Positions 7,033-12,377 of a DNA stretch of 35,891 nt are shown here, one piece after another (the first letter of the stretch is position 1; each line of letters opens with the position of its first letter). The DNA is taken from contig JABFXD010000653.1 of NCBI GenBank assembly GCA_013361925.1, positions 1-35,891 of the forward strand. The letters run 5' to 3'. Source of the stretch: Streptomyces sp. (GTDB lineage Bacteria > Actinomycetota > Actinomycetes > Streptomycetales > Streptomycetaceae). The notes below the pieces were generated by a model, which did not search any database, was not told the DNA's origin, and saw nothing but the letters and a program-made list of their open reading frames with translations. Position numbers and translations under genes: made by a program.

Positions 7033-7478
7033 GAGGCATCACCCCGCGGCGTGAACGTCAGCTTCTTCCCGGCCTCGGTCTCGGTCACGTCCACCTGCGG
7101 GCCGACCTGCGCGCGCTGCCCGGCGAGGAGCGCCCGCAGCTTCCGCACCTGCGGCCGTACGTCGTCCTCGTAGCGAGTCGGCGCGAACTCCCCGCACCCG
7201 GCGCAGCCGTCCGGCCCGTAGCCGTCCGGCCCGTAGCCGTTCGGGTGGTCGCACGCCTCGGCAACCTTGTCGGTCAAGGCGTACGCGATCGGGTCCTCGT
7301 CGACCGGGTGGTCCGACACCGCGAACCGCGCCCGCAGACGAGCCAGTTCAGCAGCCGTCTCGGTCGTCATCAGCAGGCCCGCCGCGTCCAGTGCCAGCGC
7401 GATACCCGCCGCCGTCCGGTTCTGCGTCAGCGCCGCGTTGATCACGCCCGCAGCCGAGGTGATGGCCTTCGTGTTCAT
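7029..7478 (-). CDS. Hypothetical early protein with short tandem peptide repeat (149 aa)
   Basis: ATG at 7478 overlaps the preceding stop (ATGA). The first 50 residues are a helical Ala-rich domain (ITSAAGVINAALTQNRTAAG). The centre has a Cys/His patch: CDHPNGYGPDGYGPDGCAGC, in which GYGPD is duplicated by a 15-bp tandem DNA repeat near 7211-7240. The C-terminus (RKLRALLAGQRAQVGPQVDV) is mixed helix and strand. The Cys patch could bind zinc. Not recognised. Confidence 0.7.
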   Translation of the reverse strand: MNTKAITSAAGVINAALTQNRTAAGIALALDAAGLLMTTETAAELARLRARFAVSDHPVDEDPIAYALTDKVAEACDHPNGYGPDGYGPDGCAGCGEFAPTRYEDDVRPQVRKLRALLAGQRAQVGPQVDVTETEAGKKLTFTPRGDAS

Positions 7479-7909
7479 GCCGACACCTCGTTCGCATCGG
7501 CCGCCGACTCCAGTACCGCAACCGCCGACTCCGTGGTCCGACCCTCGTTGTCGCCCCAGCTGTCGATGTGCGCCTCAAGGTCGAAGATCCCGCCGTACAA
7601 CGGGCCCTCGCCGTCGACCTCCAGCCGCAGCGCGAGCACGGCGATCGCGTCGTCCACGATCAGCGCGGTGCGGTGGGGGTCGCCGGTCGTCGCGCACTTC
7701 AGCGCGGCCACGATCGACATGGGGCGGAACGCGTGCGGGATGCACATCTCGCGGTCGAACACGTCGGGCACGAAGTCGCCCTGGTACAGGCCGCGCTTGG
7801 CGAGCAGCCGCGCCGCCGCCCGGTACACACCGGACACCGTCGTCGGCTCGGCCACGGGCGACGCGTGCAGCGGGAGTACGGCGCTGCTCGTCTGGGATGA
7901 TGTCCCCAT
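7475..7909 (-). CDS. DUF6197-like hypothetical protein (144 aa)
   Basis: ATG at 7909 with an AGAGAGG ribosome site; it starts a block of coupled genes that runs leftwards. The body (VYRAAARLLAKRGLYQGDFV, then ALKCATTGDPHR and AVLALRLEVDGEG) resembles small actinobacterial proteins grouped as DUF6197, whose role is unknown; that family label is from memory and not checked. A CCCCATTCGGGG dyad overlaps the start codon and resembles the operator family seen further right. Confidence 0.65.
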   Translation of the reverse strand: MGTSSQTSSAVLPLHASPVAEPTTVSGVYRAAARLLAKRGLYQGDFVPDVFDREMCIPHAFRPMSIVAALKCATTGDPHRTALIVDDAIAVLALRLEVDGEGPLYGGIFDLEAHIDSWGDNEGRTTESAVAVLESAADANEVSA

Positions 7910-7998
7910 TCGGGGCCTCTCTTTCGGATTGGTAGGGGCGCCGAGTCGGGGGCTGCTCAGGCCGGCACAGTCGGAGCGGCCCTTCGGCGCATCTGGGA

Positions 7999-8277
7999 TC
8001 AGGCGGCGGCGGTCTTGCCCTTCGAGCGCCGCGCCCTCGCCGAGGCCAGCGCGAGGCGCGTGAAGTACGCCTTCCGCAGGTGCTCGGCGACGCGGGCGAT
8101 CTCCTTGTCGCTCGCCCCGGGGTGCTTCTCGCGGGCCTCGGCCTCAAAGCGGGCGTTCGCCGCGGCTCGGGCCTTCGCCGTGCGACTCGTGGGGTCGACG
8201 GTGTTCGCCCAGCTGGTGTGCGCCGCGAGCCTGGCTCGAAGCGATCGGTCCTGCGGGTCCATGTCCCTCTTTCCCAT
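7999..8277 (-). CDS. Small basic helical actinobacterial protein (92 aa)
   Basis: Start uncertain: ATG at 8277 is used here; ATG at 8262 (MDPQDRSLRARLAAHTSWAN) begins the conserved-looking part and could also be right. The product is strongly basic and Ala-rich and all helical, with TAKARAAANARFEAEAREKH and HLRKAYFTRLALASARARR. Similar short proteins are common in Streptomyces genomes and follow XRE-type regulators, but no function is known to me. The upstream HTH frame overlaps it by 134 bases. Confidence 0.65.
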   Translation of the reverse strand: MGKRDMDPQDRSLRARLAAHTSWANTVDPTSRTAKARAAANARFEAEAREKHPGASDKEIARVAEHLRKAYFTRLALASARARRSKGKTAAA

Positions 8278-8539
8278 CGTCATCCCCATCCTCGAATGAG
8301 GATGGAGTGGGCGAAAAAAGAGCCCGTCGCTGGAACCGGAGATGCCGCGCAATCGCGTTGGCTTCCGGCTTGCTGACGGTCGGTCGTTCCTCGCTCGTGA
8401 GCTTCTGGATCTTGCTGAACGAGAGGCCGGTGACCAGGGCCAGAGACCTGACCGTGTGGACCACGCCCCCCGGTTTCGGGTGCTTCATCAGGTGCTGGAG
8501 TAGCTCACCGTCATGCACTCGATATCTGTCGTCGGGCAC
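8144..8539 (-). CDS. Small XRE-like helix-turn-helix regulator, first gene of early operon
   Basis: GTG at 8539 with GGAGG four bases upstream. Residues 1-75 match a family of short Streptomyces HTH proteins: YRVHDGELLQHLMKHPKPGG, SLALVTGLSFSKIQKLTSEE as helix-turn-helix, and EANAIARHLRFQRRALFSPT. After about residue 80 the frame becomes acidic then low-complexity and overlaps the next gene, so the real protein may end near residue 80-90 with a frame disruption, or the 131-residue frame is genuine with a non-conserved tail. As the first leftward gene, facing the repressor, it could be a Cro-like regulator or a recombination directionality factor. Confidence 0.6.
   Translation of the reverse strand: MPDDRYRVHDGELLQHLMKHPKPGGVVHTVRSLALVTGLSFSKIQKLTSEERPTVSKPEANAIARHLRFQRRALFSPTPSSFEDGDDDGKEGHGPAGPIASSQARGAHQLGEHRRPHESHGEGPSRGERPL
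8279..8304. promoter_or_regulatory. Operator-like inverted repeat (copy 1) at the start of the 92-aa gene
   Basis: CATCCCCAT and ATGAGGATG flank CCTCGA, an inverted repeat with one mismatch. It contains, on the minus strand, CATTCGAGGATG, a match to the CATTCGNGKATG consensus shared with sites at 8562, 8707 and 10634. It is inside the HTH frame and just upstream of the 92-aa gene. Confidence 0.5.
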
Positions 8540-8553
8540 CTTGCCTCCGTGCT

Positions 8554-8580
8554 GTCATCCCCATCCTCGAATGGGGATGG
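8554..8580. promoter_or_regulatory. Operator-like inverted repeat (copy 2) at the early promoter
   Basis: A perfect inverted repeat, CATCCCCAT and ATGGGGATG around CCTCGA, nearly identical over about 26 bp to the copy at 8279. It ends against the probable -10 region of the leftward early promoter and lies 15 bases upstream of the HTH start codon, so a bound protein would block leftward transcription. Confidence 0.6.
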
Positions 8581-8613
8581 CTATAGCTAAGCACAGCGCT
8601 AGCGGGATGTCGA
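8580..8613 (-). promoter_or_regulatory. Probable leftward early promoter
   Basis: On the minus strand TCGACA (8613-8608) resembles a -35 box and, after 18 bases, TAGCTA (8589-8584), or the overlapping TATAGC (8585-8580), resembles a -10. The operator repeat lies immediately downstream and the 11-mer GCACAGCGCTA (8591-8601) sits in the spacer. The match to consensus is moderate; the position in front of the first early gene is the main support. Confidence 0.4.
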
Positions 8614-8623
8614 GCACAGCGTT
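8591..8623 (-). promoter_or_regulatory. Two copies of an attP-shared motif in the early promoter region
   Basis: GCACAGCGCTA at 8591-8601 is the reverse complement of TAGCGCTGTGC, present twice in the attachment region (10741 and 10859). A near copy, GCACAGCGTT, lies at 8614-8623. Both surround the presumed -35 box, as expected for a protein that acts both in transcription control and at attP. Confidence 0.45.
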
Positions 8624-8706
8624 GCCCCTGTTTCACTCCGCCCCATGCGCCCCGTATGCGTACACAAGCGGGGCGACTTTGCGACTGTTTGAGCAGGCCA
8701 GCTACC

Positions 8707-8718
8707 CATTCGCGTATG
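8707..8718 (+). promoter_or_regulatory. Operator-like site upstream of the repressor gene
   Basis: CATTCGCGTATG, matching the operator consensus, about 90 bases upstream of the repressor candidate start. A weaker relative, CATGCGCCCCGTATGCG, occurs at 8644-8660. These would allow autoregulation of a rightward transcript. Confidence 0.45.
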
Positions 8719-8756
8719 AGGTTGTGGACAATGGCCATGAGTTGCGAGGACCCCCC

Positions 8757-8780
8757 GCCGGGTGAGCCGACACACCCGGC
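8757..8780 (+). other. Perfect 8-bp hairpin in the repressor leader
   Basis: GCCGGGTG and CACCCGGC flank an eight-base loop, 27 bases before the repressor start codon. It has no U-tract, so it is more likely a leader RNA structure affecting stability or translation than a terminator. Confidence 0.4.
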
Positions 8781-8807
8781 CCTCGCTCAAGACCTGGAGA
8801 CCTCTAC

Positions 8808-9221
8808 ATGAGCACTCGGGACGCCGAGACGCTGGAACAGCTCGTAAGTGCCGTGGTAGGCAAAGGGAAGCGGTACACCAACGAGCAGCTCGCAAACCGG
8901 TCAGTCGACCCGGAGACCGGCTACAAGCCGAGCCCCAATCTGGTCTGGTCGATCTCTGCGGGCAAGAGCGTCAAGATGAACCCGCGGCTCGTGCGTGCTC
9001 TCGCGCGGGGCCTCGACATGGACCCGCAACGGGTCGCAGACGCCGCGCACCGACAGTTCCTCGGCTGGTACACCAAGGAGCCGCCAGGCGGCGAGGAGCT
9101 AGCCGAGGGTGACGACGCGATCTACCGCGTGGCCGCACGGCAGGGCGTCACGCCCGAGCAGATGCCGGCCGTCCTGGAGTTCTTCGAGCAGCTCAGGCGC
9201 GAACGTGGAGAAGAGGCGTAG
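8808..9221 (+). CDS. Candidate immunity repressor (HTH protein)
   Basis: A 137-residue protein from ATG 8808 with GGAGA ten bases upstream. Residues about 20-80 form an XRE-like DNA-binding domain: KRYTNEQLANRSVDPETGYK, a linker, LVWSISAGKSVKMNPRLVRA and LARGLDMDPQRVADAAH. The C-terminal part (GDDAIYRVAARQGVTPEQMP, then FFEQLRRERGEEA) is helical and may dimerise. It is transcribed away from the early operon with repeated operators in between, the layout of a lysogeny switch, and is followed by a small gene and the convergent integrase. No peptidase domain for RecA-type cleavage is present. Confidence 0.65.
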   Translation: MSTRDAETLEQLVSAVVGKGKRYTNEQLANRSVDPETGYKPSPNLVWSISAGKSVKMNPRLVRALARGLDMDPQRVADAAHRQFLGWYTKEPPGGEELAEGDDAIYRVAARQGVTPEQMPAVLEFFEQLRRERGEEA

Positions 9222-9376
9222 GAGCCGAACACAGCTCCTACACTCACGGAACGTTTCACATTCACCTCATTGGGTGACCACGATATTGCGACACTCGGCG
9301 TAGAGTGATCGGACCTCGCGTGATTCGTACGCGTGTGCGATTGTTGCTGCCTGCGCGCACGCGGGAAGGGGGCCGA

Positions 9377-9631
9377 GTGGCAGAACCGAGGCCGAGGGTG
9401 CACGTCCACGCCAAAGACCTCAGGGGCGAAACCCCCGTAGCAGTGCGCGACGGTACTCAGCACTACGACCTAGCAATCGACTTCTCATGGCCAGCGGAGG
9501 ACATCGTCGCGGGCCTTCAAGAGCTCCTCCAAGACGGCGTCGACAGTGGCCGTTGGTCCCGCAGCGACCACAGCGCAGCCCCCGAGGAAGAGAACGAGGC
9601 CGCCCCCCACCCGGAAGGCGACCTCGACTGA
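9377..9631 (+). CDS. Small hypothetical protein (84 aa)
   Basis: GTG at 9377 behind GGAAGGGGG is the best start; an upstream ATG at 9305 lacks a ribosome site. The product has a beta-rich core (VHVHAKDLRGETPVAVRDGT, then HYDLAIDFSWPAED) and a helix IVAGLQELLQDGVDSG, then an acidic disordered tail. It lies between the repressor candidate and the convergent integrase. No family recognised. Confidence 0.55.
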   Translation: MAEPRPRVHVHAKDLRGETPVAVRDGTQHYDLAIDFSWPAEDIVAGLQELLQDGVDSGRWSRSDHSAAPEEENEAAPHPEGDLD

Positions 9632-9648
9632 GCAGCGAACCCGGCGAC

Positions 9649-10620
9649 TTACAGGCGGTCGCCGGGGCTCAGGTCCCGATGCAGCTTCAGCGCCCGCTCC
9701 TGGCCGGCCGAAGCGCCGTAGCGCGCGAGCATCTGCCGCGACCGCCATCCCATGATCCGCATGAGCGCATCGTCGCCCCCCCCGTTGACCTGCCACAGGT
9801 GCGCGAACGTATGCCTGAACTGATGCGGATGCACATGGTCGATGCCCGCCTCCTTGCACCGGTTCTCGATCATCGTGCCGACGCCCCAGACCGTCATGGC
9901 CTGACGCCGCTTCACGCTGAACCACAAGGGATCGCTGAGCTCCAGCTGGCGGCCGAGGTACTTGCTGGCAGCGCGTAGATACCGGTCCATGGCGAGGGCC
10001 GTCGTCCGACCGAACGGCGCGGGCCGCTCACGGTCTCCCTTGCCGACCACGTGCAGCACGTTGAGGTTCAGGTCGAGGGCCGACTGTGGTCGTTCGGTCA
10101 GTTCGCTGAGCCGTGCCCCCGTGTCGAGGAACATCATGATGATGGCGGTGTCCCGCCGATCCTTGTACCCCTTGCCCTTGCAGGTGTCGAGCAGCTTCTT
10201 CAGCGCATCGGCCGAGACGATCGGCACCTCCACCTCGGGCACGATCGGCGCCTTCATCGTGCGCATAGGGGAGCGGTCCATCTCCTCCTCGTCCACGGCC
10301 CAGTTGAAGAACGTCTTCAGCGAGCGGAAGTGCTGGTGCGCGTTGCCGGGGGATGTGCGCTGGATCAGGTCGGCGATGTACGCCTCGACGTGCTCGCGAT
10401 GGATGCCGCCCTCGCCCTCCAGTGTCGTGGGGGCCGGCCGTCCGTCGTCCTCGCCCGGCTGGTAGTCCAGGAGGTACGCGCGGAACTGGGCGGCGGCTCG
10501 GCTGTAGATCCGCTGCGTGCTGTTGCTCAGGTTCCGCGAGCGTAGGGAGCGCATCCACGATGCGGTGAGCGGGCCGAGGTCGTACGGCTTGGGGTCGTCG
10601 GTGGTCTTGGTGGCGGTCAC
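9649..10620 (-). CDS. int: Tyrosine-family site-specific integrase
   Basis: A 323-residue recombinase from a GTG at 10620. Residues about 15-115 are the SAM-like core-binding domain (NSTQRIYSRAAAQFRAYLLD, FRSLKTFFNWAVDEEEM). The catalytic domain carries the full active-site set: Arg170 in GARLSEL, Lys194 in GKGDRERP, His266 and Arg269 in HPHQFRH, Trp292 in MGWRS (in the place of the usual His/Trp) and nucleophile Tyr301 in ARYGAS. Length and motifs match actinophage integrases that use tRNA genes. It sits next to the tRNA-like att site, and an 18-bp palindromic operator lies 14 bases upstream of its start, suggesting repression by a phage regulator. Confidence 0.95.
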   Translation of the reverse strand: MTATKTTDDPKPYDLGPLTASWMRSLRSRNLSNSTQRIYSRAAAQFRAYLLDYQPGEDDGRPAPTTLEGEGGIHREHVEAYIADLIQRTSPGNAHQHFRSLKTFFNWAVDEEEMDRSPMRTMKAPIVPEVEVPIVSADALKKLLDTCKGKGYKDRRDTAIIMMFLDTGARLSELTERPQSALDLNLNVLHVVGKGDRERPAPFGRTTALAMDRYLRAASKYLGRQLELSDPLWFSVKRRQAMTVWGVGTMIENRCKEAGIDHVHPHQFRHTFAHLWQVNGGGDDALMRIMGWRSRQMLARYGASAGQERALKLHRDLSPGDRL

Positions 10621-10633
10621 GCCTCACCGTCCT

Positions 10634-10651
10634 CATTCGGGTATGCGAATG
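10634..10651. promoter_or_regulatory. Palindromic operator at the integrase start
   Basis: CATTCG, six bases (GGTATG), CGAATG: a perfect 6-bp dyad starting 14 bases upstream of the int GTG. Its left half matches the CATTCGNGKATG consensus found in the switch region, so int is probably under the same regulator. Confidence 0.55.
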
Positions 10652-10721
10652 GCTGTCCGCCCTCGGATCGGTGGTGGGTCATCCGGGGGATGGCTACGAC
10701 GCTACGCCGATTCGCAAAAGG

Positions 10722-10736
10722 TGCAAGGCGCTTGGC
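10722..10736 (+). repeat. Arm-type repeat R1, left copy
   Basis: TGCAAGGCGCTTGGC, identical to 10908-10922. The two copies flank the tRNA-like core in the same orientation. A related inverted form (GCCAAGCGCTTAG) lies in the core at 10831-10843. Probable binding sites for the integrase arm domain or an accessory protein. Confidence 0.55.
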
Positions 10737-10740
10737 TAAA

Positions 10741-10751
10741 TAGCGCTGTGC
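10741..10751 (+). repeat. Motif R2, left copy
   Basis: TAGCGCTGTGC, identical to 10859-10869 and, inverted, to 8591-8601 in the early promoter region. It lies four bases from the R1 copy. Confidence 0.5.
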
Positions 10752-10763
10752 GAGGGGGACATG

Positions 10764-10800
10764 AAAAAGCCCCCCACCTGTTTTCGCTGGTGAGAGGGTG
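10764..10800 (-). terminator. Intrinsic terminator directly after the tRNA 3' end
   Basis: On the minus strand, three bases after the tRNA-like end, CCTCTCACC pairs with GGTGGGGGG around a ten-base A-rich loop and is followed by CTTTTT. The stem uses some G-T pairs. It would end transcription of the completed tRNA in a lysogen and insulate int from it. Confidence 0.6.
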
Positions 10801-10803
10801 TTT

Positions 10804-10846
10804 GCGCCCCCGGCAGGACTCGAACCTGCGGCCAAGCGCTTAGAAG
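10804..10846 (-). other. attP: Attachment-site core: 3' part of a tRNA-Arg(UCU) gene
   Basis: On the minus strand: anticodon loop CTTCTAA (anticodon TCT), 3' anticodon strand GCGCT, variable bases TGGCC, T arm GCAGG-TTCGAGT-CCTGC, and acceptor strand CGGGGGC. Upstream of it the sequence cannot form the 5' anticodon strand, D arm or acceptor partner, so this is a 3' fragment and not a tRNA gene. Integrases often use this tRNA part as crossover region so that integration restores the tRNA. With late genes on one side and early genes on the other it is best read as attP. Confidence 0.8.
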
Positions 10847-10858
10847 GTGTACGGGCCT

Positions 10859-10869
10859 TAGCGCTGTGC
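10859..10869 (+). repeat. Motif R2, right copy
   Basis: TAGCGCTGTGC, same orientation as the copy at 10741, 13 bases beyond the core. Together the two R2 copies bracket the core region. Confidence 0.5.
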
Positions 10870-10907
10870 TCACCAGGGTTTTCCCAGCTGCGCGTTCACC
10901 GCATTAA

Positions 10908-10922
10908 TGCAAGGCGCTTGGC
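10908..10922 (+). repeat. Arm-type repeat R1, right copy
   Basis: TGCAAGGCGCTTGGC, a second exact copy of the 15-mer at 10722, 186 bp away. It marks the probable right arm of attP. Confidence 0.55.
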
Positions 10923-10970
10923 CAATCCTCTGCCTCATTTTGGCGAGGACTCGACGGCCCCGACAGAGGC

Positions 10971-11004
10971 GCCGCCCCGGACCCACTGTAGGGCCCGGGG
11001 CGGC
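10971..11004. terminator. Strong GC hairpin, possible terminator
   Basis: GCCGCCCCGG and CCGGGGCGGC form a perfect 10-bp stem with a 14-base loop that itself can pair ACCC with GGG. There is no U-tract, as is common for Streptomyces terminators. It would stop leftward transcripts of the four-gene accessory operon before attP. The rest of 10923-11128 holds no gene that I can support. Confidence 0.5.
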
Positions 11005-11128
11005 AGGGAGTCTGTGGCTCCGCCATCTGGACGGAAGGAACCTCGCGTGAAGTCCGACCACAGCTCCCGTCGGGCGCAACCTCGAACGGGCACTCAGGCA
11101 TATGCCCCGCGGTTGCAAGATCATTCGA

Positions 11129-11148
11129 TGTAGGCGAACTCGCCTACA
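11129..11148. promoter_or_regulatory. Perfect 20-bp palindromic operator before the XRE gene
   Basis: TGTAGGCGA, two bases, TCGCCTACA: 9-bp arms without mismatch. The heptamer CATTCGA occurs on both sides (11122-11128 and 11151-11157). It lies about 26 bases upstream of the proposed XRE start, a typical autoregulatory position. Confidence 0.65.
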
Positions 11149-11173
11149 GACATTCGACCATGATCACGCGAGC

Positions 11174-11434
11174 GTGGCCCGCGTGCCCCTGCCCGCCCCG
11201 CCGCCCGACCGAGACCAGCTCATCGCGCGCCGCGCCGCATTCGGCATACGGCTACGAGCAGCCCGGCACCAGGCAGGCCTCACCCAAGAGGAAGTCGCCG
11301 AGCGCGCGGGCATCGATCGGCCGGCGTACTCAGAGCTGGAGCGCGGCTTACGGGACGCGCGTCTGTCGACGCTGCTGCGGATCGAGATCGCCCTCGGCGC
11401 CGAGCTGGACATGCTGACGGCGAAGGACAGCTGA
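11174..11434 (+). CDS. XRE-family helix-turn-helix regulator (86 aa)
   Basis: Start chosen as GTG 11174 because it places the palindrome upstream; an earlier ATG at 11102 would put the operator inside the gene. No strong ribosome site is visible for either. The domain is a textbook XRE fold: FGIRLRAARHQAGLTQEEVA, ERAGIDRPAYSELERG and LSTLLRIEIALGAELDML. A single compact DNA-binding domain, probably a dimer on the 20-bp palindrome. It could be a second switch protein or control the accessory genes beside it. Confidence 0.8.
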   Translation: MARVPLPAPPPDRDQLIARRAAFGIRLRAARHQAGLTQEEVAERAGIDRPAYSELERGLRDARLSTLLRIEIALGAELDMLTAKDS

Positions 11435-11453
11435 CGTGACCGGGGCCGCGCGG

Positions 11454-11630
11454 TCAGTCGCCCTCTCGTATCCGCCTGCGGCGGGATACGGGGCCGGACT
11501 GTGTAGGTGGCCGCTTGCACAGCTTGGCGTGCAGACGGACAGTGGCCCCGGCCCCGGTGAGCTGGTCGACTTCATGCGTGTCGTACGCCTCGCCGGACAA
11601 GATCGGCATGCCGCATCGATCACACCTCAT
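11454..11630 (-). CDS. Cys-pair microprotein, last gene of accessory operon (58 aa)
   Basis: ATG at 11630 preceded by GGAGG; the start lies 11 bases inside the end of the upstream gene. The product begins MRCDRCGMPILSGEAYDTHE and continues with ATVRLHAKLCKRPP, so a C-x2-C pair and a later H-x3-C pair could form a zinc site. The C-terminus is basic (RRRRIREGD). Similar proteins occur in Streptomyces plasmids and integrative elements, as far as I recall; the function is unknown. Confidence 0.65.
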   Translation of the reverse strand: MRCDRCGMPILSGEAYDTHEVDQLTGAGATVRLHAKLCKRPPTQSGPVSRRRRIREGD

Positions 11631-11838
11631 CAGACCTCCGGTACATGCTCGGGCAGCTGGGGCCGCATGCGTAGACCTCCATGTCGAGGACGTGCGCACC
11701 GGAACTGCCGCGCGATATCCCCGCGGAGATGGCCCCGCGCACGTGCAGCAGATTCGCCCCGCACCAGCAACAGGCCCACCCGGTGTACTGGGCTCGGCTC
11801 AGCTGGCTCACCGGTGGCGGGGACGGAAGCGTCGTCAC
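11620..11838 (-). CDS. Cys-pair microprotein (72 aa)
   Basis: GTG at 11838 overlaps the upstream stop (GTGA). The middle reads WACCWCGANLLHVRGAISAG and the C-terminus MEVYACGPSCPSMYRR, so C-x2-C at the front and C-x3-C at the back, a treble-clef or ribbon-like layout. Unknown function. Confidence 0.6.
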   Translation of the reverse strand: MTTLPSPPPVSQLSRAQYTGWACCWCGANLLHVRGAISAGISRGSSGAHVLDMEVYACGPSCPSMYRRSDEV

Positions 11839-12041
11839 GACGGGTCCGAGATGGGCTTCAAGTCGTTCAGGGCACGGCACTGCGGGCAGGCCCCGGCGAG
11901 GGGGCGCTTGGGACCGCCCTCACGGTCAGGGGTTGCCACGATTCGGACATTGCTCGCGTACCCCTCGCACCAGTGGCAGTACCCGAACACACCGGCCAGC
12001 CGGTCTACGTCCGGCAGGTTGTCGGGCTGCGGCTGCGTCAT
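11835..12041 (-). CDS. Zinc-ribbon microprotein (68 aa)
   Basis: ATG at 12041 overlaps the upstream stop (ATGA). CHWCEGYASNVRIV and, about 23 residues later, CPQCRALNDLKP give a canonical C-x2-C ... C-x2-C zinc ribbon with a beta hairpin between. Zinc ribbons of this size usually bind nucleic acid or protein. Unknown function. Confidence 0.65.
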   Translation of the reverse strand: MTQPQPDNLPDVDRLAGVFGYCHWCEGYASNVRIVATPDREGGPKRPLAGACPQCRALNDLKPISDPS

Positions 12042-12274
12042 GCCGTCACCTCGTCCTGGATCAAGGCCCACACCTCGGGGCCCATCGGGGTGTACGCGCT
12101 CCCCCACGCGTCAGCGGTGCGCAGCGCGCCGTACACCTGTTCCCACCGCGCCACGTCAGCGGGCGCGGGGGCGGGCGCGTGGATGCGTATGCCGCGCTCC
12201 GTGCTCAGCACATGCACCGGATCATCAAGCGCGCGTTCCAGTGCGGTCCGCAAAGCCGCTGCTCGCAGGCTCAT
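12038..12274 (-). CDS. Small hypothetical protein, first gene of accessory operon (78 aa)
   Basis: ATG at 12274, 19 bases from the GntR-type operator. The protein starts MSLRAAALRTALERALDDPV and contains VHVLSTERGIRIHAPAPAPA and a helix DVARWEQVYGALRTADAWGS. It lacks Cys. It opens the divergent operon facing the GntR gene, so its transcription is probably repressed from the shared operator. Confidence 0.65.
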   Translation of the reverse strand: MSLRAAALRTALERALDDPVHVLSTERGIRIHAPAPAPADVARWEQVYGALRTADAWGSAYTPMGPEVWALIQDEVTA

Positions 12275-12292
12275 AGGCACAGCACATCCCCG

Positions 12293-12326
12293 CTCTCGTG
12301 CGAGAGAATCACTCTCGTACGAGAGT
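12293..12326. promoter_or_regulatory. Double palindromic operator between GntR gene and accessory operon
   Basis: Two palindromes, CTCTCGTGCGAGAG (12293-12306) and ACTCTCGTACGAGAGT (12311-12326), with centres about 19 bp apart (two helical turns); a half-site, TACTCT, follows at 12350-12355. This is the type of site bound by HutC/FarR-class GntR dimers. It is placed to control both divergent transcripts. Confidence 0.7.
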
Positions 12327-12377
12327 AGCGAGGCGACCACTACTCTGTCACGTAAGTCACACGGAAGGGAGCAGCCG

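Noticed and set aside
8680-8720. Rightward promoter TTGCGA / TACCCA or TATGAG before the repressor gene
   Set aside because: Candidates exist, but none has both boxes and good spacing, so I did not list a promoter.
10804-10880. A complete tRNA gene
   Set aside because: The 3' half folds well, but no D arm, 5' acceptor strand or 5' anticodon strand exists upstream of it.
11436-12377. N-terminal extension of the GntR protein (566-codon frame)
   Set aside because: The frame crosses the operator and the divergent operon; the GntR fold begins right after the GTG at 12378 with its own ribosome site.
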